A DNA stretch of 64,000 nucleotides from Paenibacillus uliginis N3/975 (GTDB lineage Bacteria > Bacillota > Bacilli > Paenibacillales > Paenibacillaceae): positions 1,143,487-1,207,486 of the forward strand of contig NZ_LT840184.1 of NCBI RefSeq assembly GCF_900177425.1. Direction: 5' to 3'. A program made the translations under genes and the position numbers. Below, in pieces: positions 1-8,965 of the stretch (position 1 is the first letter of the stretch; every line of letters starts with the position of its first letter). The notes under the pieces were generated by a model that saw only the letters and a list, made by a program, of their open reading frames with translations, did not search any database and was not told the origin of the DNA.

Positions 1-311
1 TCCTCTAAGAGTGAAATCGACTCCACCAAATGATTGTTAAAAATTTGCCGGGCTACTCCGAGCAGATCGCTGATCAGCGGATCTCGAAGTGAATAGATCA
101 CCGTTGTTCCTTCCTTCACGCTGTTAACCAAATTTTTAGCGCGTAGTACAGCAAGCTGTTGGGATACGGCTGAGCCCTCCGATCCTAGCATTACCTGAAG
201 CTCATTAACATTTCGCTCCCCCTGGCTCAAGATTTCCAGGATACGGATTCTCATTGGATGAGCGAGTGCTTTGAAAAAATCGGCTTTAAACTGTTGAATG
301 TTTCGGTCCAT
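1..311 (-). CDS. ArsR-family transcriptional regulator (partial, C-terminus off the window)
   Basis: The visible N-terminal ~103 residues form an ArsR/SmtB winged helix: FKALAHPMRIRILEILSQGE is helix 1-2, NVNELQVMLGSEGSAVSQQL the recognition helix-turn-helix, and GTTVIYSLRDPLI the wing. The metal-site ELCVCDL signature of ArsR/CadC is absent (NVNELQV instead), so a classic arsenic or cadmium sensor is unlikely. The ATG follows AAGGAGAT at good spacing on the minus strand. The gene runs off the left edge, so its regulated partner is not visible. The family call is firm; the ligand is unknown. Confidence 0.88.
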   Translation of the reverse strand, partial: MDRNIQQFKADFFKALAHPMRIRILEILSQGERNVNELQVMLGSEGSAVSQQLAVLRAKNLVNSVKEGTTVIYSLRDPLISDLLGVARQIFNNHLVESISLLE

Positions 312-334
312 CGCAGTTATCTCCTTGATTTACT

Positions 335-362
335 ATATTCATATATCTGAACTTTTGAATAT
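335..362. promoter_or_regulatory. candidate ArsR operator dyad
   Basis: Inverted repeat ATATTCA (335-341) and TGAATAT (356-362), separated by 14 bases, lies just upstream of the ArsR gene's ribosome site. AT-rich dyads near the promoter are typical ArsR autoregulation sites. The spacing differs from the usual 12-2-12 layout, so this is tentative. Confidence 0.35.
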
Positions 363-498
363 TTGAGTCGGCAATTATGTTATCATGACAAATTGTTTTT
401 GTATATGATAAATGTACTACTAAGGGGATACTACTTGCTGTTTATCTGTTTATTATATTAAGTTATGGAACTGTGTGTGAAAGTGGGGTAGGATATAG

Positions 499-536
499 AA
501 AAGCGGCTGCGATCCATATGGATCGCAGCCGCTTTT
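499..536. terminator. bidirectional terminator, perfect palindrome
   Basis: A perfect 38-base palindrome centred on CATATG, with AAAAGCGGCTGCGATC arms. It ends in a T-run in both directions, so it can stop transcripts of the hydrolase gene on the minus strand. The stretch between it and the ArsR gene shows nothing else. Confidence 0.85.
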
Positions 537-581
537 TGTGGGAATTTCAACATAATGATAATGCCTATAGAAATTGCTGTG

Positions 582-1547
582 TTACAAAACAGGCTCTGCA
601 GTAGGAGCCTCTTTATCAAGGTCAGGTACATGCCGCTCCAACCAATCCAGCACATGTGTAGCGACTTCATCCCGGTTGACTTCATGAAGCATTTCATGGC
701 GACCGCCGGGGTACAGACGGTATTCCAATTGCTCAACTCCGAGTTTCTGGTACAACTCAATGAGGTTGCGTACACCTTTTCCTCGCAGGCCGACCGGATC
801 TTCGTCACCGGAAAAGATATATATCGGTTTGTCTTTCACAAGGTTGCTTAGAAGTGCAGGCTTGTGAATCTGCCGCAGCAGACCGAAAAACTCTTGGAAG
901 AAACGAGCAGAGCACACTTGTCCGCAGTACGGGTCGTTCACATAGAGGTCTACCTCTTCCGGATCACTGGACAACCAGTCGAAAGGAGTTCGGACAGGGC
1001 CAAAGCCTTTGTTATAAGGCCCGAACACAATCGCATTGATCAATACACTCCGGTGGGCAGCACCCTTTATTCTGACCTGAGCAGCAGCGAGATTTTCACC
1101 GACGCTGAGCAGGGCCCGAGGGCCATTGGAACCAGAGAGGAGAAACCCGTCAAAATGGTGGCTGTGTGTGCACATAATCTTTTGCGTAATGAAAGATCCC
1201 ATGCTGTGCCCGAGCAAATAATGCGGAAGCTGAGGGTGTCTTTCCTTAATAACGGTAGAAAGGAGGACCAAATCTTCGATCATCCCTTCAAATCCATTCT
1301 CGCCGGGATCACCCAAAGTATCAAGATTTTCAGCCGTTCTACCGTGACCACGATGATCGTGGACATAAACGGCATATCCATGCTCCGTAAGTAGGGAAGC
1401 CAGCTCCTCATAACGCGCTCCCGTTTCACACATACCGTGAGCGATTTGAAGAACTGCCTTAATATCCGTGTCCGGATCTGGAAGCCATTGATATACAAAT
1501 ATGTTCATCGCCTGGGTGTTCAACATGGTAAACGTCTCGGATTGCAT
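582..1547 (-). CDS. alpha/beta hydrolase, monoacylglycerol lipase / lysophospholipase type
   Basis: 321 residues. An alpha/beta-hydrolase of the Hydrolase_4 (lysophospholipase/YtpA-like) family: oxyanion region QIAHGMCETGARY, HDHRGHGRT, the nucleophile elbow GHSMG (catalytic Ser), then IYIFSGDEDPVG (Asp) and GGRHEML (His). No signal peptide is seen, so it is probably cytosolic and acts on lipid esters. The reading frame extends upstream to 1715 inside manA, but ATG 1547 is chosen because GGAGGTG sits 9 bases before it. It lies downstream of manA on the same strand. Substrate is not determinable. Confidence 0.85.
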   Translation of the reverse strand: MQSETFTMLNTQAMNIFVYQWLPDPDTDIKAVLQIAHGMCETGARYEELASLLTEHGYAVYVHDHRGHGRTAENLDTLGDPGENGFEGMIEDLVLLSTVIKERHPQLPHYLLGHSMGSFITQKIMCTHSHHFDGFLLSGSNGPRALLSVGENLAAAQVRIKGAAHRSVLINAIVFGPYNKGFGPVRTPFDWLSSDPEEVDLYVNDPYCGQVCSARFFQEFFGLLRQIHKPALLSNLVKDKPIYIFSGDEDPVGLRGKGVRNLIELYQKLGVEQLEYRLYPGGRHEMLHEVNRDEVATHVLDWLERHVPDLDKEAPTAEPVL

Positions 1548-1605
1548 GCTTTTCCGCACCTCCACAAAACGATAATTTATCAGATCTATTTCATATTTAA
1601 TCCAA

Positions 1606-2574
1606 TTAAGGCAGATAAGAACGAAGAACCGTTGAATTTCCTTCCAGTGTGTAGGATCCGAGGTTTGCAGGCAGCAGGAAGCATTGTCCAGATGTATAAG
1701 CTTGGGACCCTCCATCCCATTTAAGGGTGCCTTCTCCGTTACACATAACCAGAATCGTAAAGCTATCTTCGGTCGTAGTGAGGTTCCAAGGACCCTCTAC
1801 AATGCCTTTTTCAACGATAAAATATGGCGACTTGGCTAATTCTAGCCATTTTCCAGGCACCGCATTGTCTGTGCTCATGGTTGAGGCACCCGATCCTTCA
1901 TATGCAGTGACATTCAATGAATCCTCAATATGGAGTTCACGAGGCTTGCCATCGAGTCCTGGACGGTTATAATCGAATATCCGGTAAGTTGTGTCGGAAT
2001 TTTGCTGGATTTCGGCTACGACAACGCCGGCACAGAGGGCATGGACAGTTCCAGCCGGAATGTAAAAAGTATCACCAGCTTTCACAGGTACTTCCTGGAG
2101 AGAATCCATAACTGTACCGTCTTCCAGCGCTTTTCTGAGATCCTCGCGGGTAACGCCTTCTTTCAGCCCGTAAATAATTTTGGCGTCCGGTTTAGCATCC
2201 AGCACGTACCACATTTCTGTTTTTCCCAATTCGCCTTTTGGCAATCCTTCATAATCATCTGTCGGATGTACTTGAACGGACAGATCATCATTGCAATCCA
2301 GCAGCTTAATCAGCAGTGGAAAGCGGCCGTTAACTTCAGAGAAGCCCTTTTTGCCAAACCATTCAGCACCGAATTGTTCGCGAACCTGATCCAAACCGAG
2401 TCCAGCCAGCTCCCCTCTGACAACGGAAGTCGTTCCGTTCGGATGGTCTGCGATCATCCAACCTTCGCCGATATGGCCTTCAGGTATGTTAAGACCGAAT
2501 TGTTCAAGGGCACGCCCGCCCCATACACGTTCTTTAAATTCAGGTTGAAATAACAGCGGATACGGTTTTGTCAT
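1606..2574 (-). CDS. manA: mannose-6-phosphate isomerase, class I
   Basis: 322 residues, the usual length of Bacillus-type ManA. Interconverts mannose-6-phosphate and fructose-6-phosphate in the cytosol. Zinc ligands of the type I cupin are visible: LSVQVHPTDDYEG (Gln, His), GKTEMWYVL (Glu) and YIPAGTVHAL (His). The N-terminus PLLFQPEFKERVWGG is typical. ATG 2574 follows AAAGGTAG. The gene ends 58 bases before the hydrolase start, so the two may be co-transcribed. No PTS or mannan genes are nearby; a fructokinase-type ROK gene is 53 kb away. Confidence 0.94.
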   Translation of the reverse strand: MTKPYPLLFQPEFKERVWGGRALEQFGLNIPEGHIGEGWMIADHPNGTTSVVRGELAGLGLDQVREQFGAEWFGKKGFSEVNGRFPLLIKLLDCNDDLSVQVHPTDDYEGLPKGELGKTEMWYVLDAKPDAKIIYGLKEGVTREDLRKALEDGTVMDSLQEVPVKAGDTFYIPAGTVHALCAGVVVAEIQQNSDTTYRIFDYNRPGLDGKPRELHIEDSLNVTAYEGSGASTMSTDNAVPGKWLELAKSPYFIVEKGIVEGPWNLTTTEDSFTILVMCNGEGTLKWDGGSQAYTSGQCFLLPANLGSYTLEGNSTVLRSYLP

Positions 2575-2672
2575 GTTGTTTCATCTACCTTTCATAAACC
2601 ATAAGTATAGGATTAGCTATCAACGCTTGCAGGTACCAAGATAGAACCTCTCAGCGTACTGCTAAGATTCTA

Positions 2673-3263
2673 TCATAACGTTTTTTTTCGCTCCAGCGCA
2701 ATGAGATAAGGTGCATCGGGACGTTGAATACCGCGATACATAATAGCTTGAGCAGTGCGCGGGGAAAGGGCGGATGCCCAATCCTCCACCGCTGCTGCTT
2801 CTTGTCTGCCGCCTTCATGTCCTGGATAAAGGACAACCGTCACAACGCCGCCAGGAGCGAGCATTTCTAGAGAGCTTTCCAGTGCCGAGAGAGTGCTTTC
2901 CGGCAGAGTAATGATTTGTTTATCTGACCGATCGGCTGGCAGATATCCAAGGTTGAACATTATAACAGACACCTTGCCGTGATATTCGGCCGGGATGGAG
3001 CTCTTCATGAGGGAATGGCTGGCAAGGTGCAAAGATACTTCGGCTAGTTGTTCGGCAGGCTCTTTTGTAAATCTTTGACGGGTTAGGGTCAAGGCCTCCT
3101 CTTGAATGTCGAAAGCGAAGACACGGCCACGGGGACCGGTCGTTTTGGCAAGAAACAGTGTGTCTGCTCCGGTACCTGCTGTAGCATCGATTGCGATACC
3201 TCCGGGCTGAAGACGCTCAGTAGCCAGTTTATGGGCATAACTCAAAACGGAAAGGAAGCCCAT
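2673..3263 (-). CDS. mnmM: tRNA 5-aminomethyl-2-thiouridine methyltransferase, MnmM (YtqB) family
   Basis: 196 residues. Class I SAM methyltransferase: motif I is IDATAGTGADTLFLA, motif II FAFDIQEEAL, motif IV IMFNLGYLPA. YtqB orthologues in Bacillus methylate nm5s2U34 to mnm5s2U34 of tRNA. The start is taken at ATG 3263, which shares one base with the mnmL stop (TGATG) and has GGAGGGAG in front; a further in-frame ATG at 3278 lies upstream of that ribosome site. Translational coupling with the radical SAM gene supports the role. Confidence 0.85.
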   Translation of the reverse strand: MGFLSVLSYAHKLATERLQPGGIAIDATAGTGADTLFLAKTTGPRGRVFAFDIQEEALTLTRQRFTKEPAEQLAEVSLHLASHSLMKSSIPAEYHGKVSVIMFNLGYLPADRSDKQIITLPESTLSALESSLEMLAPGGVVTVVLYPGHEGGRQEAAAVEDWASALSPRTAQAIMYRGIQRPDAPYLIALERKKTL

Positions 3264-4216
3264 CAGGACTCCCTCCACATTTTACCCTGCCATGTATCAC
3301 GTTGCTTTAACTCGGCATCAATGGCGTTAAGTACTTCCCATTTCTTCAAGCTCCACAGCGGTCCGATCAACAGATCGCGAGGGGCGTCTCCAGTCAGGCG
3401 GTGAACAGTCATTTCCGGCGGCAAAAATTCTAATGTATCAACAATCAGCTTGATGTACTCATCCTGCTCTAGAAAACGCAGAAGCCCAGCTTCATACTGC
3501 TTCACCATTGGAGTTTTGCGCATAAGATGAAGCAGGTGGATCTTGATACCCTGAACGTCCATCTTAGAGACAGCTCGTCCGGTGTCGAGCATCATTTCAT
3601 GGCTTTCCTGGGGTAGACCGTAAATAATGTGGGTGCACACCCGGATGTTATGTTTGCGGAGTTTCTCTACAGCCTCCAAATAGCACTCAGTATCATGAGC
3701 ACGGTTAATGAGCTCAGAGGTTGAGTTGTGGATCGTTTGCAGCCCCATTTCTACCCACAGATAGGTTCGCTCGTTCAGTTCGGCCAAGTATTCGATGACA
3801 TCATCAGGAAGACAGTCAGGCCGGGTAGCAATGGATAATCCAACCACGCCGGGCTGCTCCAAAATGACCTCAAAATATTCCCGAAGTTCTTCTACAGGGG
3901 CATAGGTATTAGTATAAGCTTGAAAATAGCCAATATACTTCGCATGAGGCCATTTCTGATGCTGCTTGTCCCGAATGGTATTGAATTGGGTCACCAGATC
4001 GTCCCGTCTTCGTCCAGCAAAATCCCCTGAACCTCGGGCACTGCAGAAAGTGCAGCCTCCTTTGGCAATCGTGCCGTCTCGGTTCGGGCAAGTAAAGCCG
4101 GCGTCAAGCATAACCTTGAACACTTTATCCTGAAACTGGTTGCGCATTTCATAATTCCATGTATGAAATCGTTTATCGCCCCACATGAGCGGAGTAGGTG
4201 TAAGAGATGTATTCAT
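3263..4216 (-). CDS. mnmL: radical SAM protein, MnmL (YtqA) / TIGR01212 family
   Basis: 317 residues. Radical SAM cysteines are C43, C55 and C58, the long-spaced cluster found in the YtqA/Elp3-like group. GLSIATRPDCLPD and HIIYGLPQESHEMM are typical downstream motifs. In Gram-positive bacteria YtqA (MnmL) makes nm5 from cmnm5 at tRNA wobble U34, feeding the MnmM methyltransferase encoded directly downstream. ATG 4216 is preceded by AAAGGAGA. Start and family are clear; the exact reaction is inferred from orthology and gene order. Confidence 0.85.
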   Translation of the reverse strand: MNTSLTPTPLMWGDKRFHTWNYEMRNQFQDKVFKVMLDAGFTCPNRDGTIAKGGCTFCSARGSGDFAGRRRDDLVTQFNTIRDKQHQKWPHAKYIGYFQAYTNTYAPVEELREYFEVILEQPGVVGLSIATRPDCLPDDVIEYLAELNERTYLWVEMGLQTIHNSTSELINRAHDTECYLEAVEKLRKHNIRVCTHIIYGLPQESHEMMLDTGRAVSKMDVQGIKIHLLHLMRKTPMVKQYEAGLLRFLEQDEYIKLIVDTLEFLPPEMTVHRLTGDAPRDLLIGPLWSLKKWEVLNAIDAELKQRDTWQGKMWRES

Positions 4217-4475
4217 GTGCTCTCCTTTTGTAATCTATGGGATGTTTCTCATAGCATGAATCAGATTCTTTGTATATTGTATCAAAAAACAGGTCATGGC
4301 GTCATGCACTGCAAACTTTCACCATCACCTCTCTTGATCGTTTTTCATGAAATTGCTATATTTATTTATGTAAGTAACTGTTTCACTGTGACAAACCATG
4401 GGTAATCAATAATTATGAAGTGGAATTCATATTCATCTGATGTTTTGGATATACTATTACCGTGAGGTGATTAGA

Positions 4476-4658
4476 ATGAATTCAACGCCTACAAAGACAT
4501 ATACTAACGAACGAATCACTGTGGAGTTTACCCCGGATGAAGCTTTGGCCCTGACAGGAGTAGAATTTAACGCCAATCAGGAAATCAAGGCTTCGGCACA
4601 ACGTAAAATCCGGGCTGCCTTCGAAAAGACATTTGATTTTGCAGTTGAAGAAAGGTAG
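4476..4658 (+). CDS. small conserved hypothetical protein (60 aa)
   Basis: Sixty residues starting MNSTPTKTYTNERITVEFTP. Strong ribosome site GAGGTGA six bases before ATG 4476. The protein is soluble and acidic in the middle, with a C-terminal amphipathic helix (QEIKASAQRKIRAAFEK). I do not recognise a family. It stands alone between divergent mnmL and a terminator at 4706. Confidence 0.6.
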   Translation: MNSTPTKTYTNERITVEFTPDEALALTGVEFNANQEIKASAQRKIRAAFEKTFDFAVEER

Positions 4659-4705
4659 ACTATTCACAGTTTAACTACCGCGGAACCCCAATTCCAAATA
4701 TAACG

Positions 4706-4756
4706 AAAAAGGAACCCTGCTTTTGCCTTGTGCAAAAGAAAGAGGTTCCTTTTTCT
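4706..4756 (+). terminator. intrinsic terminator after the 60-aa gene
   Basis: Arms AAAAAGGAACC (4706-4716) and GGTTCCTTTTT (4744-4754) enclose an inner stem CTTTTGC/GCAAAAG. The T-run follows directly. Confidence 0.85.
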
Positions 4757-4759
4757 AAA

Positions 4760-4851
4760 TATAAGAAAATATAAATTTCATATTGTATACTGGGCTTATA
4801 TTTCTGGAGAAACGCCGTCGCCCTTTAAAAAGGACGACGAAGGCGTTTCTT
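4760..4851 (+). repeat. dispersed intergenic repeat, family 1, copy R1
   Basis: Starts TATAAGAAAATATAA, contains GGCTTATATTTCT, and ends in a hairpin with arms GAAACGCC (4809-4816) and GGCGTTTC (4842-4849) plus T-run, so it doubles as a terminator. It aligns end to end with the copy at 10313-10412 on the other strand, including the loop-side GCCCTTTAA. Confidence 0.8.
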
Positions 4852-4938
4852 TTTTGATTGGCTCTTTACTTTTAGAGGTAACTTCGTCACAATATTTCAG
4901 TATAGGTTAACTAAAAGGATAAGTTTCGGAGGTATATC

Positions 4939-5652
4939 ATGCGTCTACGCGGAAGAAAAGGAATCCGGGAAAATCTGGAGCAGCAGGAGGATTTGGTTGT
5001 TCTGGATCCCCGGCAATATAAAGGGAAGTGGGCTTCTCTGTTTGGTAATGACAAACCGATTCATGTGGAATTCGGTATGGGCAAAGGGCAGTTTATCAGC
5101 CAAATGAGTTACAAGCACCAGGATGTGAATTTTATCGGGGTGGATATGTACGATGAGCTGATTCGACGGGCAAGTGAGAAGGGGCGCAATGTTTGGTCAG
5201 CTGAGGACGTAGTTACACCGCCCAATCTGAAGCTCGCTCTGATGAATATTGAGAATGTGGAGGAAGTGTTTGAACCCGGGGAGCTTGAGCGGATTTATTT
5301 GAATTTCAGTGATCCATGGCCAAAAACCAAGCACGGTCGCCGGCGGTTAACTCATCCAAGATTTCTTGATAAATACAGAACAATTCTGAATGAGCGCGGC
5401 CAGATCCATTTTAAGACAGATTCCGTCAGTTTATTTGAATTCTCCCTAAATGCATTTTCGGATTATGGACTGCAAATGACCAACATTTCGCTTGATCTTC
5501 ACCGGGAAGGGTTGAATGAAGAATTTGTAATGACGGAGTATGAAACAAAATTTGTCGGACAAGGAATTAAAATTCACCGTTGCGAGGTCATTGTTGGGCA
5601 AGAAGCGTTGTCAGAGTACAAGGTTGAACGCTTGAAAAAATACGGGATGTAA
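4939..5652 (+). CDS. trmB: tRNA (guanine-N7-)-methyltransferase
   Basis: 237 residues; makes m7G46 in tRNA variable loops using SAM. VEFGMGKGQFI is motif I, GVDMYDELI motif II, and NFSDPWPKTKHGRRRLTHP the TrmB signature. C-terminal TEYETKFVGQG is typical. ATG 4939 has CGGAGGT in front. It is monocistronic, convergent with the glucosyltransferase, with a shared terminator at 5742. Confidence 0.95.
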   Translation: MRLRGRKGIRENLEQQEDLVVLDPRQYKGKWASLFGNDKPIHVEFGMGKGQFISQMSYKHQDVNFIGVDMYDELIRRASEKGRNVWSAEDVVTPPNLKLALMNIENVEEVFEPGELERIYLNFSDPWPKTKHGRRRLTHPRFLDKYRTILNERGQIHFKTDSVSLFEFSLNAFSDYGLQMTNISLDLHREGLNEEFVMTEYETKFVGQGIKIHRCEVIVGQEALSEYKVERLKKYGM

Positions 5653-5741
5653 GCGGTATTCAGAAGCAACATAAATGAAAGTAGGGTATGACAGCGCTTG
5701 CAACCGCTATAATAGAAGATATTATTTCTTCAGCATTGAAA

Positions 5742-5775
5742 AAAAGGTGCCTCCATATCAGGAGTGCACCTTTTC
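5742..5775. terminator. bidirectional terminator between trmB and the glucosyltransferase
   Basis: AAAAGGTGCCTCC / GGAGtGCACCTTTT stem-loop with A-run before and T-run after. It overlaps the last codons of the minus-strand gene. Confidence 0.75.
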
Positions 5776-6885
5776 ATTTTCCAGCATGTCGATTATACTC
5801 CTCGCACTTTGCAGTGGATGATAGCGTTGAATGTTGTCTAAATTTCGCGAACGCCGCATGAGGATTTCATCGTACTGGTTGAGCAGCATATTCATCCATT
5901 TACCGAGTACTTCAAGGGATGAGATTGGCTCTCCCAAACCTTGTGCGATGAAGTAATGGAAGTTCTCTTCTTCCTGCCCAGGTAGCGGATGGTGAAACAG
6001 CATCGGAATTCCTTTCGCAAGACCTTCCGTGCAGGTCATTCCACCTGGTTTGGTTACCAGCAGGTCGGAAACCTCCATCAGTTTATCTACTTCACGTGTA
6101 AAGCCGAATATTCGTATGTTTGGATGGCGGTAACGTGGGTTGCTTTCCATTTCTATTCGTGCTTTATCATTGTTACCGAAGCAAAAGATGACCTGTATTT
6201 CTTCACGCCACCTGGTTAGATATTCATGTACGACTTGGTCATTCATTATGCCCCAGCCGCCTCCCATCACGAGAACTGTAGGCATCGCGGCCAGATTAAA
6301 CTTCTCCCTGATTTCTTCTTTGCTAGGATGTTCCCAGAAGTCCGGATGAATAGGAATACCGGTGACTTGGATTTTAGCATGGGAGACACCACGGTTTAGC
6401 AGCTTACGTTTGACCTCCGGTGTAGAGACGAAATAGCGATCGACTTCCGGGCTGATCCAGGTATCATGGGCATCATAATCTGTTATGACTGTACATAAGG
6501 GGATGTTCGTCCCTAAACGCTTTAGCCGTGAAATAACAGCACTGGGAATAAAATGGGTGCATACAATGACGTCGGGCCGTAGCTGCCGAACAACATCTTT
6601 GGTGCTTGTATAAAAAATCCGGTGCAGTGCCAAGGTAGTGAACCGGTTAAAGGACTTTTGATGCCGGTACATGTAACCAATCAGCCGCGGCTGGGACGTA
6701 AGGGTCTTACGATAGGCCGAAATAATCAACGGAGCCATTTTGGGGTTCAGAAAGCTTCCGAGCTCCATGACTCTTGTCTGAACGTTCGGAGATAACTGAC
6801 GTAGACTGCTGGAGAGCGCGTGAGCAGCCTGCGTATGGCCAGCGCCGAAGCCCTCTGATAACAGCAATACTCTTTTTTTAACCAC
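5758..6885 (-). CDS. UgtP-like diacylglycerol glucosyltransferase (MGDG-synthase family, GT28)
   Basis: 375 residues. The N-terminal MGDG-synthase domain shows LLLSEGFGAGHTQAAHAL; the C-terminal GT-B nucleotide-sugar domain has VLVMGGGWGI and TKPGGMTCTEGLAKGIP. Relatives (UgtP/YpfP, MGDG synthases) transfer sugar from UDP-sugar to diacylglycerol at the inner membrane face, giving glycolipids and teichoic-acid anchors. Start is GTG 6885 with GGGTGA upstream. Whether it adds one or several glucoses cannot be told. Confidence 0.83.
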   Translation of the reverse strand: MVKKRVLLLSEGFGAGHTQAAHALSSSLRQLSPNVQTRVMELGSFLNPKMAPLIISAYRKTLTSQPRLIGYMYRHQKSFNRFTTLALHRIFYTSTKDVVRQLRPDVIVCTHFIPSAVISRLKRLGTNIPLCTVITDYDAHDTWISPEVDRYFVSTPEVKRKLLNRGVSHAKIQVTGIPIHPDFWEHPSKEEIREKFNLAAMPTVLVMGGGWGIMNDQVVHEYLTRWREEIQVIFCFGNNDKARIEMESNPRYRHPNIRIFGFTREVDKLMEVSDLLVTKPGGMTCTEGLAKGIPMLFHHPLPGQEEENFHYFIAQGLGEPISSLEVLGKWMNMLLNQYDEILMRRSRNLDNIQRYHPLQSARSIIDMLENEKVHS

Positions 6886-7186
6886 TCTTTTTCACCCGTT
6901 CCTGCAGCATTATTCAATATCCATAACATATCGACTTTGAGAGGATATTGCAACAGACTAGAGCCGGGTTTGCTGAAGAAAGGGCTATATTCTATAGCTG
7001 CAAGATAGCCGCAAGAATCGCCATAATCCGCTAATTTATGGGAAAAATATAATTTTATAAGGTTGGAGGACTTTTGTCCTGTATTCCCGTTTTTTCTATA
7101 CAGCGAGTGGCCGAATGCGTTTTTCCTGTATCAATGAGTAAGGGAGATTGTTACGGACTTTGACGGAAATAAGGGTCTGTGGTCTT

Positions 7187-7215
7187 TTGACTTGAATAAA
7201 AGTTACCGCTACAAT
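7187..7215 (+). promoter_or_regulatory. sigma-A promoter for the GT2 gene leader
   Basis: TTGACT (7187-7192), 17-base spacer, TACAAT (7210-7215). It lies ~450 bases before the glycosyltransferase start, implying a long untranslated leader. Confidence 0.7.
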
Positions 7216-7221
7216 GATTCA

Positions 7222-7663
7222 AATGAGTGGCAAAAAGTTTAAAGGAAATTGGAGCCCTAAACTAAACTTTTTTCCGTTTCATTACGTCTATAAGTTAGTG
7301 GACAAAGTTTTTTTAAGGAGAATGGACAGGCAGAGTAAATAAAAAGTAAGAAAACAGCTGAAAATAAGAACTAATGCCGTTTGAATCGAAGCTTGCTGGC
7401 GTGCTGAAAGCAAGCGAAGCTCTTTTTAACAAGATACTTCGAAATTAGAGCTATTCACGCTTTTGACAAATCATCTTAAAGTGTGGAAAATCGATATGAC
7501 GCGCGAAACGATCCTGTGACACCAGGGTCAAAAAACAGTAGACAAAGATTAGGAACAAAAGACAAAGACAGTAACAAAGGGTCATGAAACACACAAAAGA
7601 AATAAGAGAGAGAAAAAAACATCAAAATATTCTCAGGGTATAAAAAGGGGGTTACGGAGAATC
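7222..7663 (+). other. long untranslated leader / gene-free stretch
   Basis: No protein gene is seen between 6886 and 7663. The stretch is purine- and A-rich, especially 7530-7640. An imperfect hairpin at about 7389-7425 (GCTTGCT / AGCAAGC, flanked by AGCTT/AAGCT) is followed by CTTTTT and could be an attenuator. No known riboswitch motif was recognised. Confidence 0.4.
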
Positions 7664-8902
7664 ATGATAGACGCCATTTTTGTCGCGCTCCAATTGTTTT
7701 TGGTCGTGATTGGTGTGTACCAGTTTACATTCTCTTTATTCGGGTTGGTCAAGAAAAAGAAAAAGAAGCATTTTGAACCGACAAAGTCATTTGCAGTGCT
7801 CGTAGCGGCCCATAATGAAGAACAGGTTGTTGGAGCTTTGATGGAAAACCTGAAGCAGCTAAACTATCCTAAAGATCTATACGAAGTGTTCGTTATTTGC
7901 GATAACTGTACAGACCGGACGGCTGATATTGTCCGTGAACACGGAATGAATGCTTGTGTCCGCACGAACCAGAATCTTCGCGGGAAAGGCTATGCCATCG
8001 AATGGATGTTGAAAGAGTTGTGGGCAATGCCTCGTCAGTACGACGCGGTCGTTATGTTTGACGCCGACAATCTGGCGCATCCGGATTTCCTGATTGAAAT
8101 GAACGACGATCTCTGCTCTGGAGCGAAAGTTATCCAGGGATATATCGATACCAAGAATCCTGAGGACTCTTGGATTACGGCTGCTTACGGTGTGTCCTAT
8201 TGGTACATTAACCGTCTGTGGCAGATGTCCCGTCACAATCTAAACATGGCGAACTTCCTCGGCGGTACTGGTATGTGCTTTGAGACCAATCTGCTGAAGG
8301 AAATGGGCTGGGGAGCAACCAGCTTGGTTGAGGATTTGGAGTTTACAATGCGCAGTGTCATGCGCGGCGTTTATCCAAAGTTTAACTATGACGCCAAAGT
8401 TTTTGACGAGAAGCCTTTGACATTCAAGGCTTCGGCAAGACAACGTCTGCGCTGGATGCAGGGACACTTTACGGTTGCGCGCCGTTATTTCTTTCCACTG
8501 CTCTGGCGTGCTATTAAAGAACGCAGCATCGTAAAGCTGGATCTCGCACTGTACGGAATCAACGTATATATTGTTCTGCTCACGTTCATTCTGACTGCCG
8601 TGATATGGGTTGACAATTCTTTCTTTGATGGTCCCAATATCGCTAACTTGTTTGGTTATCTGCCATTTTGGCTCAGCTTTGCTGCGATTGCCGCGAATAT
8701 CTTCACTTTCATGATGGCTCTGATCTTGGAGAAGGTGACTTTCAAGAAAGTTTACGCTTATCTTGTACTGTTCCCGATATATCTGCTGTCCTGGTATCCG
8801 ATCACCGTATATGCTTTCTTCACGCAAAATAACAAGACGTGGAGTCATACAGAGCATACACGCGTGGTACGCCTGGAAGAAGTGCAGAGCAAGCAGGGCT
8901 AA
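7664..8902 (+). CDS. membrane glycosyltransferase family 2 (BcsA/IcaA-like)
   Basis: 412 residues. One N-terminal membrane helix, a cytosolic GT2 domain, then several C-terminal helices. GT2 motifs: LVAAHNEEQVVG, DNCTDRTADI, MFDADN (metal DxD), TSLVEDLEF (base) and RQRLRWMQG (QxxRW). This is the processive beta-glycan synthase arrangement, so it probably builds or exports a polysaccharide at the cytoplasmic membrane. ATG 7664 has GGGGGTTACGGAG in front. No partner polysaccharide genes are adjacent; the product is unknown. Confidence 0.87.
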   Translation: MIDAIFVALQLFLVVIGVYQFTFSLFGLVKKKKKKHFEPTKSFAVLVAAHNEEQVVGALMENLKQLNYPKDLYEVFVICDNCTDRTADIVREHGMNACVRTNQNLRGKGYAIEWMLKELWAMPRQYDAVVMFDADNLAHPDFLIEMNDDLCSGAKVIQGYIDTKNPEDSWITAAYGVSYWYINRLWQMSRHNLNMANFLGGTGMCFETNLLKEMGWGATSLVEDLEFTMRSVMRGVYPKFNYDAKVFDEKPLTFKASARQRLRWMQGHFTVARRYFFPLLWRAIKERSIVKLDLALYGINVYIVLLTFILTAVIWVDNSFFDGPNIANLFGYLPFWLSFAAIAANIFTFMMALILEKVTFKKVYAYLVLFPIYLLSWYPITVYAFFTQNNKTWSHTEHTRVVRLEEVQSKQG

Positions 8903-8931
8903 TTCTTTTGAAAAAAATTGAAACTAATTTG

Positions 8932-8960
8932 TTGACACAAGTGGAATGAAGTGATACACT
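8932..8960 (+). promoter_or_regulatory. sigma-A promoter of infC-rpmI-rplT
   Basis: TTGACA (8932-8937), 17-base spacer, TACACT (8955-8960). Confidence 0.8.
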
Positions 8961-8965
8961 ATTTT

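Noticed and set aside
1930..2553. 207-codon open frame on the plus strand across manA
   Set aside because: Antisense to manA, whose zinc-site motifs are clear; composition looks like a shadow.
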